From: Streptomyces sp. NBC_00162
GTDB taxonomy: Bacteria > Actinomycetota > Actinomycetes > Streptomycetales > Streptomycetaceae
Reading direction: 5' to 3'
Length of the DNA stretch: 64,000 nt
Assembly: GCF_024611995.1 (NCBI RefSeq)
Contig: NZ_CP102509.1
Location: forward strand, 744,001-808,000
Position 1 is the first letter of the stretch. The number at the start of each line of letters is the position of its first letter. The notes under the pieces were generated by a model. The model ran no database searches. It was given only the letters and a program-made list of their open reading frames with translations, and had not been told where the DNA came from. Below, piece after piece: positions 44,299 to 53,466 of this stretch. Made by a program: the position numbers and the translations under genes.

Positions 44299-44913
44299 TC
44301 AGCCTGCCCGGCATACCGAAGGCAGGGCCCTCAGCAACCCGGTCTCGTGCAGGGGGCTCAATCGAAGCCGCCCGGCCACCCTCCGTTCGACCGAGACGAG
44401 CCGGACCACGCAGCGGGCTCCGTCGCGCACCGGGTCGGTCGCGGACAGCTCCGCGAGGAGCCGGTGGTTGACACTGTCGATCAGCGGCCGGGTCTCGGCG
44501 AGCGTCGGTCGGTGCTCGGGCGGCCGCGCGGTGCCACGGTCCCAGGCCCGGAAGAGCTCCCGCTGGACCAGCTTGCTCGCCTCGATCTGGTCCTTGAAGA
44601 CCGCCGTCGCCTCCGCCGGATCCAGGCCCAGGCCGCGCGCCTCCTCGGCCATGGCGTCCAGAACCTGCTTTTCCCGGGAGGGCTCGTCGATCGGCGATTC
44701 GGTCCCGTACTTGGCCGCGGCAACCTGGTCCGCGAGCAGCACGCGCTCGGCGGCCAGCCCGACCAGCGGCGCCAGCACCGGCCCAGCCGGCGCCACCAAC
44801 GCGTCGCGCGGCTGGGCCTGCGCCGGGCCGTCACCGGCGCCGAAGACGGCGGCGACGGTGACGGCGGTGACGGCGGTGACGGGACACACGGCGATACGGA
44901 TGTGACGGGTCAT
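44299..44913 (-). CDS. Secreted chorismate mutase (AroQ-gamma type)
   Basis: 204 residues from ATG 44913. The signal peptide contains a tandem VTAVTAVTV and ends near AQAQPR. The mature all-helical domain matches the exported AroQ-gamma class known from Mycobacterium tuberculosis: RVLLADQVAAAKYGTESPID, DEPSREKQVLD, FFKDQIEASK-like (VFKDQIEASKLVQRELFRAW). Conserved Arg, Lys and Glu for chorismate are present in these stretches. It converts chorismate to prephenate outside the cytoplasm; the purpose there is unknown. Just upstream lies one copy of a 31-bp direct repeat. Confidence 0.85.
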   Translation of the reverse strand: MTRHIRIAVCPVTAVTAVTVAAVFGAGDGPAQAQPRDALVAPAGPVLAPLVGLAAERVLLADQVAAAKYGTESPIDEPSREKQVLDAMAEEARGLGLDPAEATAVFKDQIEASKLVQRELFRAWDRGTARPPEHRPTLAETRPLIDSVNHRLLAELSATDPVRDGARCVVRLVSVERRVAGRLRLSPLHETGLLRALPSVCRAG

Positions 44914-44921
44914 CCGCTCAA

Positions 44922-44952
44922 CCTAGTGCTGCGCCGCAGAAGTTCGTGGAGG
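44922..44952 (+). repeat. 31-bp direct repeat, copy A
   Basis: CCTAGTGCTGCGCC followed by GCAGAAGTTCGTGGAGG; 28 of 31 positions are identical to copy B at 46228-46258, in the same orientation. It lies 9 bp upstream of the chorismate mutase start. Possibly the end of an insertion element or a recombination junction. Confidence 0.6.
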
Positions 44953-45101
44953 TCAGCTGGCCCCTTTGAGCAGGCGGCGCAGCCGCAGCGTCATGCAATG
45001 GCCCGCCTCGCCGTCAGGGGGGACATTACGGGCGAACCGCCGATCGGGTCGGCAGCCGAACCTGCTGAAGAATCGAGGTCAACAACTCACCCACGGATCC
45101 G

Positions 45102-45794
45102 TCAGGCTTGCACAGTCACACGCGGCGAGGCGGGAGACTCTGGCTGGGAACGGATTCCCGCGCCCCCGCGTGGGGTTCCATGGGCAGCGAAGAATTCCTC
45201 GGCCGTGAGGCCGAAAATGAGGTTGTCGTGGTAGCGGCCGCCGAAGTAATCGTGTCGCCGCAGACGGCCCTCCAGGGTCGCTCCGAAGGCGAGCATGCCT
45301 GCTTGTGAGACCTTGTTGAAGTCGTGCACGTAGGCTTGGGCCTTCTGGTAGCGGCGCTCACCGAACATGTAGCCGAGTACCAGAAGTCCGGCCTCCCAGG
45401 CGTACCCCTTGCGCTGGTGTTCCGGGGCGACCGCCATCCCCAGATAGAAGCGGCCTGCCACGGGGTCAGCTTGAGTCGTATTGACGCAGCCCACCATGCC
45501 CCTGTGCTGCCGATCGGTGATCGCGAGGAAGAAGTTGTCGTCCAGGGGGCCCTTCGCTGCTTCCTGCTTCAGCCATTCCCGGCAGTTGTCAGGCGAGCGC
45601 GGTGCGGTGACTCGCTCCCAGGCGCGCTGGTAGGACGATGAGGACTCAAGCGCAAGGACGACTTCCCAGTCGCTTGGCTCCACGCGACGCAGAACGGTGT
45701 TCTCTGCCGCCCAGACAGGACGGGACAGGTCCATAGGCCCTGTGCCGTCCACATGTTCCAGTGCTGCCTGACCTGTTCGTACTTGGTCGGTCAC
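45102..45794 (-). CDS. GNAT-family N-acetyltransferase (RimJ/RimL-like)
   Basis: 230 residues from GTG 45794. GNAT pattern: VLRRVEPSDWEVVLALESS at the start, GMVGCVN, the acetyl-CoA loop YLGMAVAPEHQRKGYAWEAG, and KVSQAGMLAFGATLEGRLRR near the end, typical of RimJ/RimL-type protein or small-molecule acetyltransferases. Lies between the two copies of a 31-bp repeat, with DUF397 upstream. Confidence 0.85.
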   Translation of the reverse strand: MTDQVRTGQAALEHVDGTGPMDLSRPVWAAENTVLRRVEPSDWEVVLALESSSSYQRAWERVTAPRSPDNCREWLKQEAAKGPLDDNFFLAITDRQHRGMVGCVNTTQADPVAGRFYLGMAVAPEHQRKGYAWEAGLLVLGYMFGERRYQKAQAYVHDFNKVSQAGMLAFGATLEGRLRRHDYFGGRYHDNLIFGLTAEEFFAAHGTPRGGAGIRSQPESPASPRVTVQA

Positions 45795-45920
45795 GCGTCC
45801 ATCCGTGTATCTGTGTGGTGGAAGTGGAAATTGAGCGCCGAGAGGAGATCGGCGAATCGATCAAGACCAGTGGGGCCCTGGCCATGCTGGCAGAGCCCCA
45901 CACGTCGCGAACGTCGTGAA

Positions 45921-46133
45921 TCAGCCGAACTCGCCCGCCCGCACCCCCTCGCGGAAGGCAGCCCACTCCTCGGGGGTGAACCGCAGGTCACCAAGACCGG
46001 GATTCTTCGAGTCCCGCAGCGCCACAGCGCCGCCGCCGATCTCAGCGACCTCGACGCAGATTTGTAGGCTGTAGCTGCTCTTGCCCCACTGCGCTCCGCT
46101 GATGTCTCGTGCGTAGAGTTCGTTCTTCTCCAT
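45921..46133 (-). CDS. DUF397 domain protein
   Basis: 70 residues from ATG 46133, with AGGAGCTGAGT upstream. The DUF397 signature is complete: AQWGKSSYS, CVEVAEIGGGAVALRDSKNP and FTPEEWAAFREGV. These small proteins normally follow a Scr1/WhiJ-type helix-turn-helix gene and act with it in developmental or antitoxin-like regulation. Here no such gene precedes it: the upstream DNA runs into copy B of the 31-bp repeat, so the partner was probably lost. Confidence 0.9.
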   Translation of the reverse strand: MEKNELYARDISGAQWGKSSYSLQICVEVAEIGGGAVALRDSKNPGLGDLRFTPEEWAAFREGVRAGEFG

Positions 46134-46227
46134 ACTCAGCTCCTTCGGTGTGCCTCCGCAGTGAGCTTCCCTGCCCGTGGCCACAAAACCCCCCATATCG
46201 CCCGCATGGAGTAAGAATTAAGCGTCC

Positions 46228-46258
46228 TACTGCTGTGCCCCAGAAGTTCGTGGAGGGA
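46228..46258 (+). repeat. 31-bp direct repeat, copy B
   Basis: CCTACTGCTGTGCC followed by CCAGAAGTTCGTGGAGG; pairs with copy A at 44922-44952 in direct orientation, 1.3 kb apart. The 250 bp beyond it up to the ABC permease stop shows no gene. Confidence 0.6.
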
Positions 46259-46386
46259 CGTCAGGTCGCAGAGCTGTCGGGGTAAAGACTGCAGGCGCAG
46301 TGCAGTATTCCTTGAGGCTGCTGGAGGGAAGCCCACCGGGCAGCACGTCGTCCTCGCACACCCCCATCCTGTCGCCCGGTCGGCGG

Positions 46387-46419
46387 CCCTTGGCCATGAT
46401 CACTGTTCATGACCAAGGG
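46387..46419 (-). terminator. Probable terminator of the ABC exporter operon
   Basis: CCCTTGG-C-CATGA and TCATG-A-CCAAGGG form a 12-bp stem with one mismatch and a 7-nt loop, about 100 bp after the permease stop. Confidence 0.5.
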
Positions 46420-46514
46420 GGCGGGGCGGAGCACAGCAGTGGCGGTGAGGCTGAACGAAGCGACCGGGGCAGTGCTGCAACAGCTCGCCTCGTCGGCGAA
46501 GGCGCGATCGGTCG

Positions 46515-47291
46515 TCAGGCGTCGTTGCGCTTGAGCGCGAAGTAGCCGCCCGCCAGGGAGGCCGCGGCCCACAGCGCCATGATGCCGAGCCCTGCCCACG
46601 GGCCGTACGGCGGCCCGTCCGCCTGCTGCACCACCTGCATGACGCTCGTGCCCGCCTGGTCGGGAAAGAAGAAGCCGACCTTCCTGGTCGCGGGCACGAA
46701 GTTGAAGATCGGCGCGATCATGAAGAAGTAGGCCATCAGGACGCTGAGGGAGAGCACCGCCTTGCGCAGCATCGTGGCGACGCCGACCGCGAACAGCAGC
46801 ATGAGCGTCAGGTACACCCCGGCGCCGGTGACCGCCCGCAGCACACCGGGGTCGCCGAGGGAGGCACCGTGGTCACCGAGGAGCGCCTGGCCGACAAAGA
46901 ACGTCGCGACGCTGGTGGCCATGCCCACGGCCAGGCCCGGTACGGCGGCGGCCGCGGCCTTGGCGCAGTACAGCAGGCCGCGCTGTGGCACGGCGGCGAG
47001 CGTGGTGCGGATCATCCCCGTGCCGTACTCGCTGCTGACCACCAGGACGCCGAAGGTGATCATCGCGAGCTGACCGAGGCCCATGCCGATGAAGCTGGTC
47101 ATCACCGGGTCGAAGGCGGCCTGCTCCGCGGCGCCGAGGGTGTCGAACTCGCCGCCCAGGATGACGCTCAGGAGCGCACCGAGGCCGATGGTCGAGAAGA
47201 ACGCGGCCGTCAGCGTCCACATCGATGAGCTGATGGTCCGGATCTTCGTCCACTCCGCCCAGAGGACGGCCGTGGTTGCGGCCATGGTCAT
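46515..47291 (-). CDS. ABC-2 type transporter permease
   Basis: 258 residues from ATG 47291, whose start overlaps the ATPase stop by 4 bp. Six membrane segments in the ABC-2 order. The first follows ELWTKIRT-like sequence (WAEWTKIRTISSSMWTL), a usual mark of actinobacterial exporters, and SSEYGTGMIRTTLAAVP is the conserved first loop. Forms the membrane part of the exporter with the ATPase encoded just upstream; substrate unknown, possibly a peptide or lipid. Confidence 0.85.
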   Translation of the reverse strand: MTMAATTAVLWAEWTKIRTISSSMWTLTAAFFSTIGLGALLSVILGGEFDTLGAAEQAAFDPVMTSFIGMGLGQLAMITFGVLVVSSEYGTGMIRTTLAAVPQRGLLYCAKAAAAAVPGLAVGMATSVATFFVGQALLGDHGASLGDPGVLRAVTGAGVYLTLMLLFAVGVATMLRKAVLSLSVLMAYFFMIAPIFNFVPATRKVGFFFPDQAGTSVMQVVQQADGPPYGPWAGLGIMALWAAASLAGGYFALKRNDA

Positions 47292-48280
47292 GACTCCTTT
47301 CCGGTGCGGGAGCGGATCAGGGCCGGCGCCCGTTCCGGGGACGAGGTCCCGGAGGGGGCAGGGCCGGCGTCCACGGCGCCGCCGGCCTGGTACTCGAGCG
47401 AACCCGCGGTGAGCCGCATGAACGCCTCCTCCAGCGAGGCACGCTGCGAGCCGATCTCGAGCAGCGCGATCCGGTGGGCGGCGGCGAGTTCGCCGAGCGT
47501 CTCGGCGTCGCCGTCATGGATCTCGAAGGCCCCGTCCCCGGTGAGGACCGGCGCGATCCCCTCGCCGGCGAGGACGTCGAGCAGCCGCTCCGGCTGGGTG
47601 GTGCGCAGCCGTACGACGGAACGGGAGTTGTTCTCGATGAAGTCCGCCGTGGACGTGTCGGCCAGCAGCCGACCGCGACCGATGACGATCAGATGGTCGG
47701 CCGTCAACGCCATCTCGCTCATGAGGTGGCTGGAGACGAAGACCGTACGGCCCTGGGCCGCCAGTTGCTTCATCAGATTGCGGATCCAGAGAATGCCCTC
47801 GGGGTCGAGTCCGTTGACGGGCTCGTCGAGCACGAGCGTCTCGGGGTCACCGAGAAGCGCGGCGGCGATACCGAGCCGCTGACCCATACCGAGCGAGAAG
47901 GCACCCGCGCGCTGGTGCGCCACGGCGGCGAGGCCGACTGCCTCCAGGATCTCTCCGACCCTGCGGTCCGGGATCCTGTTGGACCGCGCCAGCCACAGCA
48001 GGTGGTGGTAGGCGGTGCGGGCGGGGTGCAGGGCCTTCGCGTCCAGCAGCGCGCCGACCTGCTTCATCGGCTCGCGCAAATCGCTGTAGCGCTTCCCGCC
48101 GATGGTGACGCTGCCACCGGTCGGCCGGTCCAGGTCCAGCATCATGCGCATGGTCGTCGTCTTGCCCGCACCGTTCGGGCCCAGGAAGCCGGTCACCGTG
48201 CCGGGGCGCACGGTGAACGTCAGGTGGTCGACTGCGGTTTTGTCCCCGTACCGCTTGGTAAGCCCACGTAACTGGATCAC
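47288..48280 (-). CDS. ABC transporter ATP-binding protein
   Basis: 330 residues from GTG 48280 (VIQLRGLTKRYG). All ABC motifs are present: Walker A GPNGAGKTTT, Q-loop region VGALLDAKALH, signature FSLGMGQRLG, Walker B LVLDEPVNGLDPEG and the SSHLMSEM H-loop. The C-terminal 100 residues follow the DrrA-like pattern, with AFMRLTAGS. The gene may be leaderless: TATATT ends about 9 nt before the GTG and no ribosome binding site is seen. Operon with the permease. Confidence 0.9.
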   Translation of the reverse strand: MIQLRGLTKRYGDKTAVDHLTFTVRPGTVTGFLGPNGAGKTTTMRMMLDLDRPTGGSVTIGGKRYSDLREPMKQVGALLDAKALHPARTAYHHLLWLARSNRIPDRRVGEILEAVGLAAVAHQRAGAFSLGMGQRLGIAAALLGDPETLVLDEPVNGLDPEGILWIRNLMKQLAAQGRTVFVSSHLMSEMALTADHLIVIGRGRLLADTSTADFIENNSRSVVRLRTTQPERLLDVLAGEGIAPVLTGDGAFEIHDGDAETLGELAAAHRIALLEIGSQRASLEEAFMRLTAGSLEYQAGGAVDAGPAPSGTSSPERAPALIRSRTGKES

Positions 48281-48477
48281 ACGACGCAATATAGGTCGCA
48301 CGCATGCCGTGAATGCTCTGTAAATACTGGTTTGTCCAGTGATGCTTGCCGGATGACAGGAGCAGGATGAGGGGGTTCCCTCACGGGCCTTTTCCTCAGT
48401 AGGGGGCCCACAAGGGTTTGTGACGGCACGTGTCCCGTTTCCTCCTTCGACAACGACGGCATCCAGGTATTCGCCGG

Positions 48478-49332
48478 TCAGATGTGAAGGTGCAGGAAGA
48501 CCAGGAGAGCGTCGTCCGGCACACCGTCCAGATAGCGCTGTACGTCTTGCTGTGATCCGGATGCGATCTCCGGTGCGTGCGGGCACACGGCACGGCCGCC
48601 GCAGGCCCTGTGGATCCCGTCGTCGCCGTCCCCGTACCACCAGCCTTCCAGGGTGAGCACATTGGGGAAGTTCACGCCGTCGTACCGCGAGTGGCCGCGG
48701 GTGAAGTCCTCGCGGGAGAGACCACCGACGCTCATGAGGGGATCCCAGATGCCCAGGAAACCGGGGTCATAACGGTGGGTGCGGGCTGCGCTCTTGAGCT
48801 CGTCCAGCGCTGACAGGTAGGCACCGACGAGGGGTTGTGCCTGGTAGCGCTCGCAAGCCGGGGTCCAGGGATCCGGCTTCCCCTCCACGTAGAACTGGGC
48901 GAAGGGCGGTACTCCCATCTCCGCCTTGCTGCGTTCCAGGAACAGCTCGTACGGCTGGGGAGCGGGATGGCGGCCGGACAGGTCCGCCCACAGGTCCCAA
49001 GCTCGGCCGGCCAGGGCGACGGACTCGGCGTAGCTCGCACTGAGGTCGAGCAGACCGCGGGGGCCGCCCGCGCACATGCCGGGCAAACTGGGCTCGCTCG
49101 TGCCGTCGTACCGCGGCCGGTCGTGCAGAAGGCGTGGATCCGACTCGAAGCCGGCCTGGACAGCGAAGCCGGCACCGGACGCTCCGCCGCAGATCCGGTA
49201 GTAGTCCCAGATGTCGAACTCCGCGCCGAGTCCCTTCTCCCGTTCGAACGGGCCCATCGCCTCCGCGACCGCCTCGTCCACCCGTCCCGCTGCCGAACCC
49301 GGCAGGCACACCACTATCCTCATTCCGGCCAT
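48478..49332 (-). CDS. Hypothetical protein
   Basis: About 284 residues from ATG 49332 (or ATG 49323). The N-terminus MRIVVCLPGSAAGRVDEAVA is a cytoplasmic beta-alpha start, and the rest is rich in W, Y, D and G (DIWDYYRICGGASG, NVLTLEGWWYGDGDDGIHRA). Streptomyces genomes carry many such ~300-residue proteins that calculate or bind unknown small ligands; I do not recognise a fold. It ends near a promoter-like gap before the ABC operon. Confidence 0.7.
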   Translation of the reverse strand: MAGMRIVVCLPGSAAGRVDEAVAEAMGPFEREKGLGAEFDIWDYYRICGGASGAGFAVQAGFESDPRLLHDRPRYDGTSEPSLPGMCAGGPRGLLDLSASYAESVALAGRAWDLWADLSGRHPAPQPYELFLERSKAEMGVPPFAQFYVEGKPDPWTPACERYQAQPLVGAYLSALDELKSAARTHRYDPGFLGIWDPLMSVGGLSREDFTRGHSRYDGVNFPNVLTLEGWWYGDGDDGIHRACGGRAVCPHAPEIASGSQQDVQRYLDGVPDDALLVFLHLHI

Positions 49333-49427
49333 GACCTGATCATGCCCAAGAGGCGCCAAACGCTCCATCCGGTATTCCCGCACGCCCGAGATCGTTCACC
49401 CGCGTCAGTCCGCGTGCACCCGGTTGG

Positions 49428-49547
49428 GTGTCCGGCCTCCAAGCGGGCATCCCCACCACCTCGTGGAACCTCGCCGGCACCACCACCTTCAGCGCCGGCG
49501 CCGTGGTCCTCGACCTCCGTCCCGCCGGGCCGGGGGCTCACGAGTAG
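49428..49547 (+). pseudogene. 3' fragment of an unidentified gene
   Basis: The frame reads LQAGIPTTSWNLAGTTTFSA then GAVVLDLRPAGPGAHE and stop, with excellent codon bias, but opens with no start context and overlaps noise upstream. It looks like the C-terminal end of a beta-rich protein whose remainder was lost. Confidence 0.35.
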
Positions 49548-49601
49548 CGGAACCGACAGAAATGGCGGCCCTGCGGCGTGAGAAGCCGTGTGGCGTGTCG
49601 T

Positions 49602-50321
49602 TCACGTCAAGACGACGCATCCCTGTCGCTCCAGCTCGGTCAGTAGCGGCAGGGAGGGGTCGATCTCGTTCCATCGCAGATCCAGCTTCTCCAGTGATGG
49701 CATCAGGGCGAGCCAGTCCGGCAGCCGGCTGAGGCGGTTGCTCCGCAGGTCGATCTGGCGTAGTCGCGGGAGGCCGGCCAGCGACTGCGGCAGCTCGGCC
49801 ACGGAGTTCTCGCGCAGGTCCAGGTGTCGCAGTTCGTGCAGTGCGGCGGTCGACGGCGGCAGGTGCTCGATCGCATTCCCCCGGAGCCAGAGCTCACGCA
49901 GGTTGCGGAGTTGGCCGATGGAGTCCGGCAGCGTGGTGAGGCGGTTGTGCTGTGCCCTGAACTCGATGAGGCCGGCCATCCTGCCGATGGCCTCCGGCAG
50001 GGAGGTGAGGGAGTTCTCACCGATGTTGAGGTAGCGCAGCCGCGTCAGGTTCCCCAGAGAATCCGGAAGCCGTGACAGCTGGTTGTCGTGCAAGTAGAGG
50101 CAGTCCCTGAGCCCGGTCAGCTCGCCCAGCTCGTCGGGCACCGAGGTGAGCGCGTTGTGGCCAAGGTCCAGGGTGTTCAGCAGGTGCAGCTTCCCGATCC
50201 CCGGTGGGAGGGCCGTGAGTCCGTTGTCCGCGAGGATCAGCACGCGGAGCTCGGTCTGCTGCCAGACCGACTCGGGCACCTCACCGAGCTCTTGACGCCA
50301 CAGGTTCAGTGCGTGCTTCAC
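49602..50321 (-). CDS. Leucine-rich repeat protein
   Basis: 239 residues, start at 50321. About eight 23-residue LRR units of the plant-like LPxxIGxLxxLxxLxLxxNxL type (for example LPDSIGQLRNLRELWLRGNA and LPQSLAGLPRLRQIDLRSNR). No signal peptide and no fused enzyme, so it is an intracellular scaffold or interaction protein. Repeat scaffolds of this kind are scattered among Streptomyces conflict and regulatory genes. Confidence 0.88.
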   Translation of the reverse strand: MKHALNLWRQELGEVPESVWQQTELRVLILADNGLTALPPGIGKLHLLNTLDLGHNALTSVPDELGELTGLRDCLYLHDNQLSRLPDSLGNLTRLRYLNIGENSLTSLPEAIGRMAGLIEFRAQHNRLTTLPDSIGQLRNLRELWLRGNAIEHLPPSTAALHELRHLDLRENSVAELPQSLAGLPRLRQIDLRSNRLSRLPDWLALMPSLEKLDLRWNEIDPSLPLLTELERQGCVVLT

Positions 50322-50570
50322 GGGCTTCTCCCCTCGTCAGCGGTTTGGTCCCAGATTCTCATCCGGGACTTCGCGGCAGGCAGAAAGCTGATGGAGCAGC
50401 CGTCAGGAGCGCGGCGCGGCGGGTGCCAACCTGTCCGAACGCACCGACTGTCGTGACCGCGTCGTATGTGACTGAGCTCCAGTTGGCACCGCTCGCCAGA
50501 TGTGGCGCTCAGTTCGGCGGGTGCCACGAACATGGGCCACGTGCCCATCGCTGCTGACGGATGCTGACGG

Positions 50571-51190
50571 CTAGGGCAGGCCCACCAGCCCCCAACCGCG
50601 GCTCGCAGCCGCCGTGGTCACCTCGCCCCATTCACGCAAAAGCGTCGTGAAGGCCTCGAAGGTGTCCGGGCGGCCTGCCCAGCCCTCGCACTCGGCGGCG
50701 AACGGTTCGCGCAGCTCCTCGAGTCGGGACTCCACCCGCGCCCAGGCGCGGGCCTTGCCGGGTACTGCCTCCGGCGGGCACACGAGAAGGACACCCGGGC
50801 GCCAGCGGTCGGTGGCCGGCGGGAAGAACCCTACGCCGCCAGTCAGCGCAGGATCGTCGGCCGGATCCGCATCCCAGATCAGACCGACAAGAAAAGTGTC
50901 CATCGCCTGGCGCACGAAAGCATCGACGAGGAGCCGTACGTCGGCCCATGCCTCCCCCGCGCGGGCGTGCGGGCTATAGGCGCCGGTGGTGGTGAAGAAG
51001 CTGTACTCGGCGCACCATGCAGACCCACGATCCGGGGGCCACAGCCAGCCGTCGCCCCGCCCACCCCCTGGTACTCGTCCTCCAGCTCCGGCAACCAGGC
51101 TGCGTCGTCCAGTGCTCGGACCCGGTTCTCGACGGGGACGGCACTCAAATACTTCCAGTCCGCCATGAACAGCGTGAGACCCAGACCCAT
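50571..51190 (-). pseudogene. Hypothetical protein, split by a one-base frameshift
   Basis: Frame one (ATG 51190) reads MGLGLTLFMADWKYLSAVPV and ELEDEYQGVGG; frame two continues GDGWLWPPDRGSAWCAEYSF and runs through WADVRLLVDAFVRQAMDTFL to 50571. One more base in CCCC at 51055-51058 joins them into about 206 residues. Soluble, W-rich. Recognisable as a Streptomyces hypothetical family without known function. Divergent from the gene at 51325. Confidence 0.65.
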
Positions 51191-51324
51191 GGCGGCAGCA
51201 TAGGCAGGCCCCGCGCAACAAGCCCACACAGACCGCCCCTGCGGGGTCGGGCGTCTGACAAATAATCGTCCAGCCTACGGACGCGCCGCCGCTATCCTCC
51301 CGGACGTGATCGACAGAGAGAACG

Positions 51325-52232
51325 GTGAGGATGACCGAGGACGTTCCGACAACAGCCCGAGTGCAGGACGTACTGAACCGAGCCACGCGCGTGGTGATCG
51401 TCGAGGCATCGCCCGACAAGGTCGACTCCACCGACCTGACGCGGCTCGTGGTGACCGGTGACGACATCGCCGACCTGGCCCGGCACTTGGCCATCGTGGA
51501 CGGTGGGACCGGTGATCGCTGCCGGTGCAACGGCTGGCCGACAATCATGGTTCACGGACCGGACGGTGAACTGACGGCCTGTTGGACGCTGCACCACCAG
51601 ACCGGGCTGCGAGGGATCGGTAACTGTGACGCCGACTTGCGCGATGGCCCGGCCCTTACCGAATGGCTGGCACAGCGAGGCCTGACCCGATCGCAAGATG
51701 TCCAGGAGATGCTGGCCGAGGAAGAGGCCGAGGCCGAGCAGCGTCGGATGCGCTGGATCCAGGCCGCACCGGCCGGGCTGGCCGACGTAGCCGCGGATGT
51801 GTCCCAGCCACCGGGCCGTGACTACGAAGCCTGGTCACGGCAGCTGGACGACGCCCGGGACCGGCTCGCCGCTCGCATCCGGCAGCACTACCCCGATGCG
51901 ATCGAGCGGATCCGCGCTCTGCTGGCATGGGCGGGAATCTGCTCCAGGGAGTCCACCGGTGGCTGGAAGTGGTACGACATGGCCGTAATGCGCCAACTCC
52001 ACGATGAATCTCCCGACCTCGTCCTCGCCGCGCTCGCTGCTCACCCCCGAGCCCGGCCCAACTCGACGGGGCGTCCGAACTGTTCTGCACTGTCGAATGG
52101 ACCAAGGCACACGACCGGCATCTGCCCGAGCCGCAGAGGTCGATGCTGATCGGACATATCCAGGCAGACGGCACCGACACCATGCGACGCCGGCTGAGTT
52201 GGGGCTACTACGGCGCGGAGCGAACTGCCTGA
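51325..52232 (+). pseudogene. Hypothetical protein, split by a one-base frameshift
   Basis: GTG 51325 (or ATG 51331). Frame one encodes VVIVEASPDKVDSTDLTRLV, GELTACWTLHHQTGLR and WAGICSRESTGGWKWYDMAV, then derails at about 52044-52059. A second frame continues QLDGASELFCTVEWTKAHDR and SWGYYGAERTA to the stop at 52230-52232. Adding one C in the run at 52044-52048 or 52057-52059 gives about 302 residues. Unknown function. Confidence 0.65.
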
Positions 52233-52378
52233 CAGCACCGGCATGCCTCTGTAGGGACAGGGCGATTGATCATGTGACTGGCAGGAGCGACGGGTGGATG
52301 TCGTGCTGCGATGCGCAGGGCCCGATCTGACAGAACCTCGTCATTGCGGACATGGAAGCGCAGCGAAAGGATGAGGGC

Positions 52379-53356
52379 ATGCTTCCACCGCACAGAGTCG
52401 TCATCACGGCCTTCCCCGGCGTCGAGCTGCTGGACGTCACGGGGCCTGCCGAGGTCTTCTCGGTCGCCACGCGCGTCGGAGGCAGTAGCCGTCCCGGTTA
52501 CACGGTCCGGATCGCGACGGCCGACGGCGGGCCGGTGACCACCTCCAGTGGTCTCCGGCTGATCGCCGACCTCACACTGGACGAGGCCCTCGACCAGATG
52601 GACACCCTCCTCGTTTCGGGTGCCGTCGCAGTCAGGGACGACGGTGTGGAGCCGATACTCGACGACGAGCTGACCACCTGGCTGCGTGACGCCGGGCCCC
52701 AGACCACACGGGTCGGCTCGATCTGTGCGGGCGCTCACCTGCTGGCCGCCGCGGGTCTGTTGGACGGGCTGACCGCCACGACCCACTGGCTCACGGCCCC
52801 GCAACTGGCCGCAGCCCACCCGCGCGTCACTGTCGACCCGGACCCGATCTTCATCCGCGCCGGCCGCGTGTGGACCTGCGCCGGCATCACCGCGGGGATG
52901 GACATGGCACTCGCGATGGTCACCGAGGACCACGGCCCCGATCTCGCCCTGGCCACGGCCCGGATGATGGTCATGTACGTCAAACGCCCCGGCGGCCAGA
53001 GCCAGTTCAGCGTCCCGCTCGCAGCACCCGCCGCGGCCGGTGACCGCATCGACGACCTGCGCCTGTGGATCGGCGAGCACCTGGCGGGCGACCTCTCCGC
53101 GGAAGCCCTCGCCGCACGCCTCCACTTGAGCGTGCGGCACTTCAACCGGCTGTTCCGCCGACGTACGCAGACCACCCCGGCCGCATACGTCGAGGCCGCC
53201 CGGCTCGAGGCCGCTCGCCGACTGCTCCAGGAGAGCGACCGCCCTCTGACGGAGGTCGCCGCGGCCAGCGGCCTCGGCTCGGTGGAAAGCCTGCACCGCT
53301 CCTTCCGCCGTCGCCTGGGGACCACCCCCGCCGAATACCGCCGCCGCTTCCGCTGA
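52379..53356 (+). CDS. GlxA-family regulator (DJ-1/PfpI plus AraC helix-turn-helix)
   Basis: About 325 residues from ATG 52379 (GAGGGC before it; 52352 is an alternative). The N-terminal DJ-1/PfpI-like domain has PGVELLDVTGPAEVFSVAT and VGSICAGAHLLAAAGLLDG with the elbow Cys. The C-terminal AraC domain has LAARLHLSVRHFNRLFRRRT and TEVAAASGLGSVESLHRSFR. Such regulators sense nitrogen compounds or aldehydes. It is 110 bp upstream of a metallo-hydrolase gene on the same strand, the likely target. Confidence 0.88.
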   Translation: MLPPHRVVITAFPGVELLDVTGPAEVFSVATRVGGSSRPGYTVRIATADGGPVTTSSGLRLIADLTLDEALDQMDTLLVSGAVAVRDDGVEPILDDELTTWLRDAGPQTTRVGSICAGAHLLAAAGLLDGLTATTHWLTAPQLAAAHPRVTVDPDPIFIRAGRVWTCAGITAGMDMALAMVTEDHGPDLALATARMMVMYVKRPGGQSQFSVPLAAPAAAGDRIDDLRLWIGEHLAGDLSAEALAARLHLSVRHFNRLFRRRTQTTPAAYVEAARLEAARRLLQESDRPLTEVAAASGLGSVESLHRSFRRRLGTTPAEYRRRFR

Positions 53357-53466
53357 CCCCCTGCCGATCCCGGCCTTCCACCGCACCGGCGCAGCGCCGC
53401 CGGGGCGGAGCATCGGCGTGCCCGTACGACGGGCATGCCGCGACCACGAACCGCGAGGAGAACACC

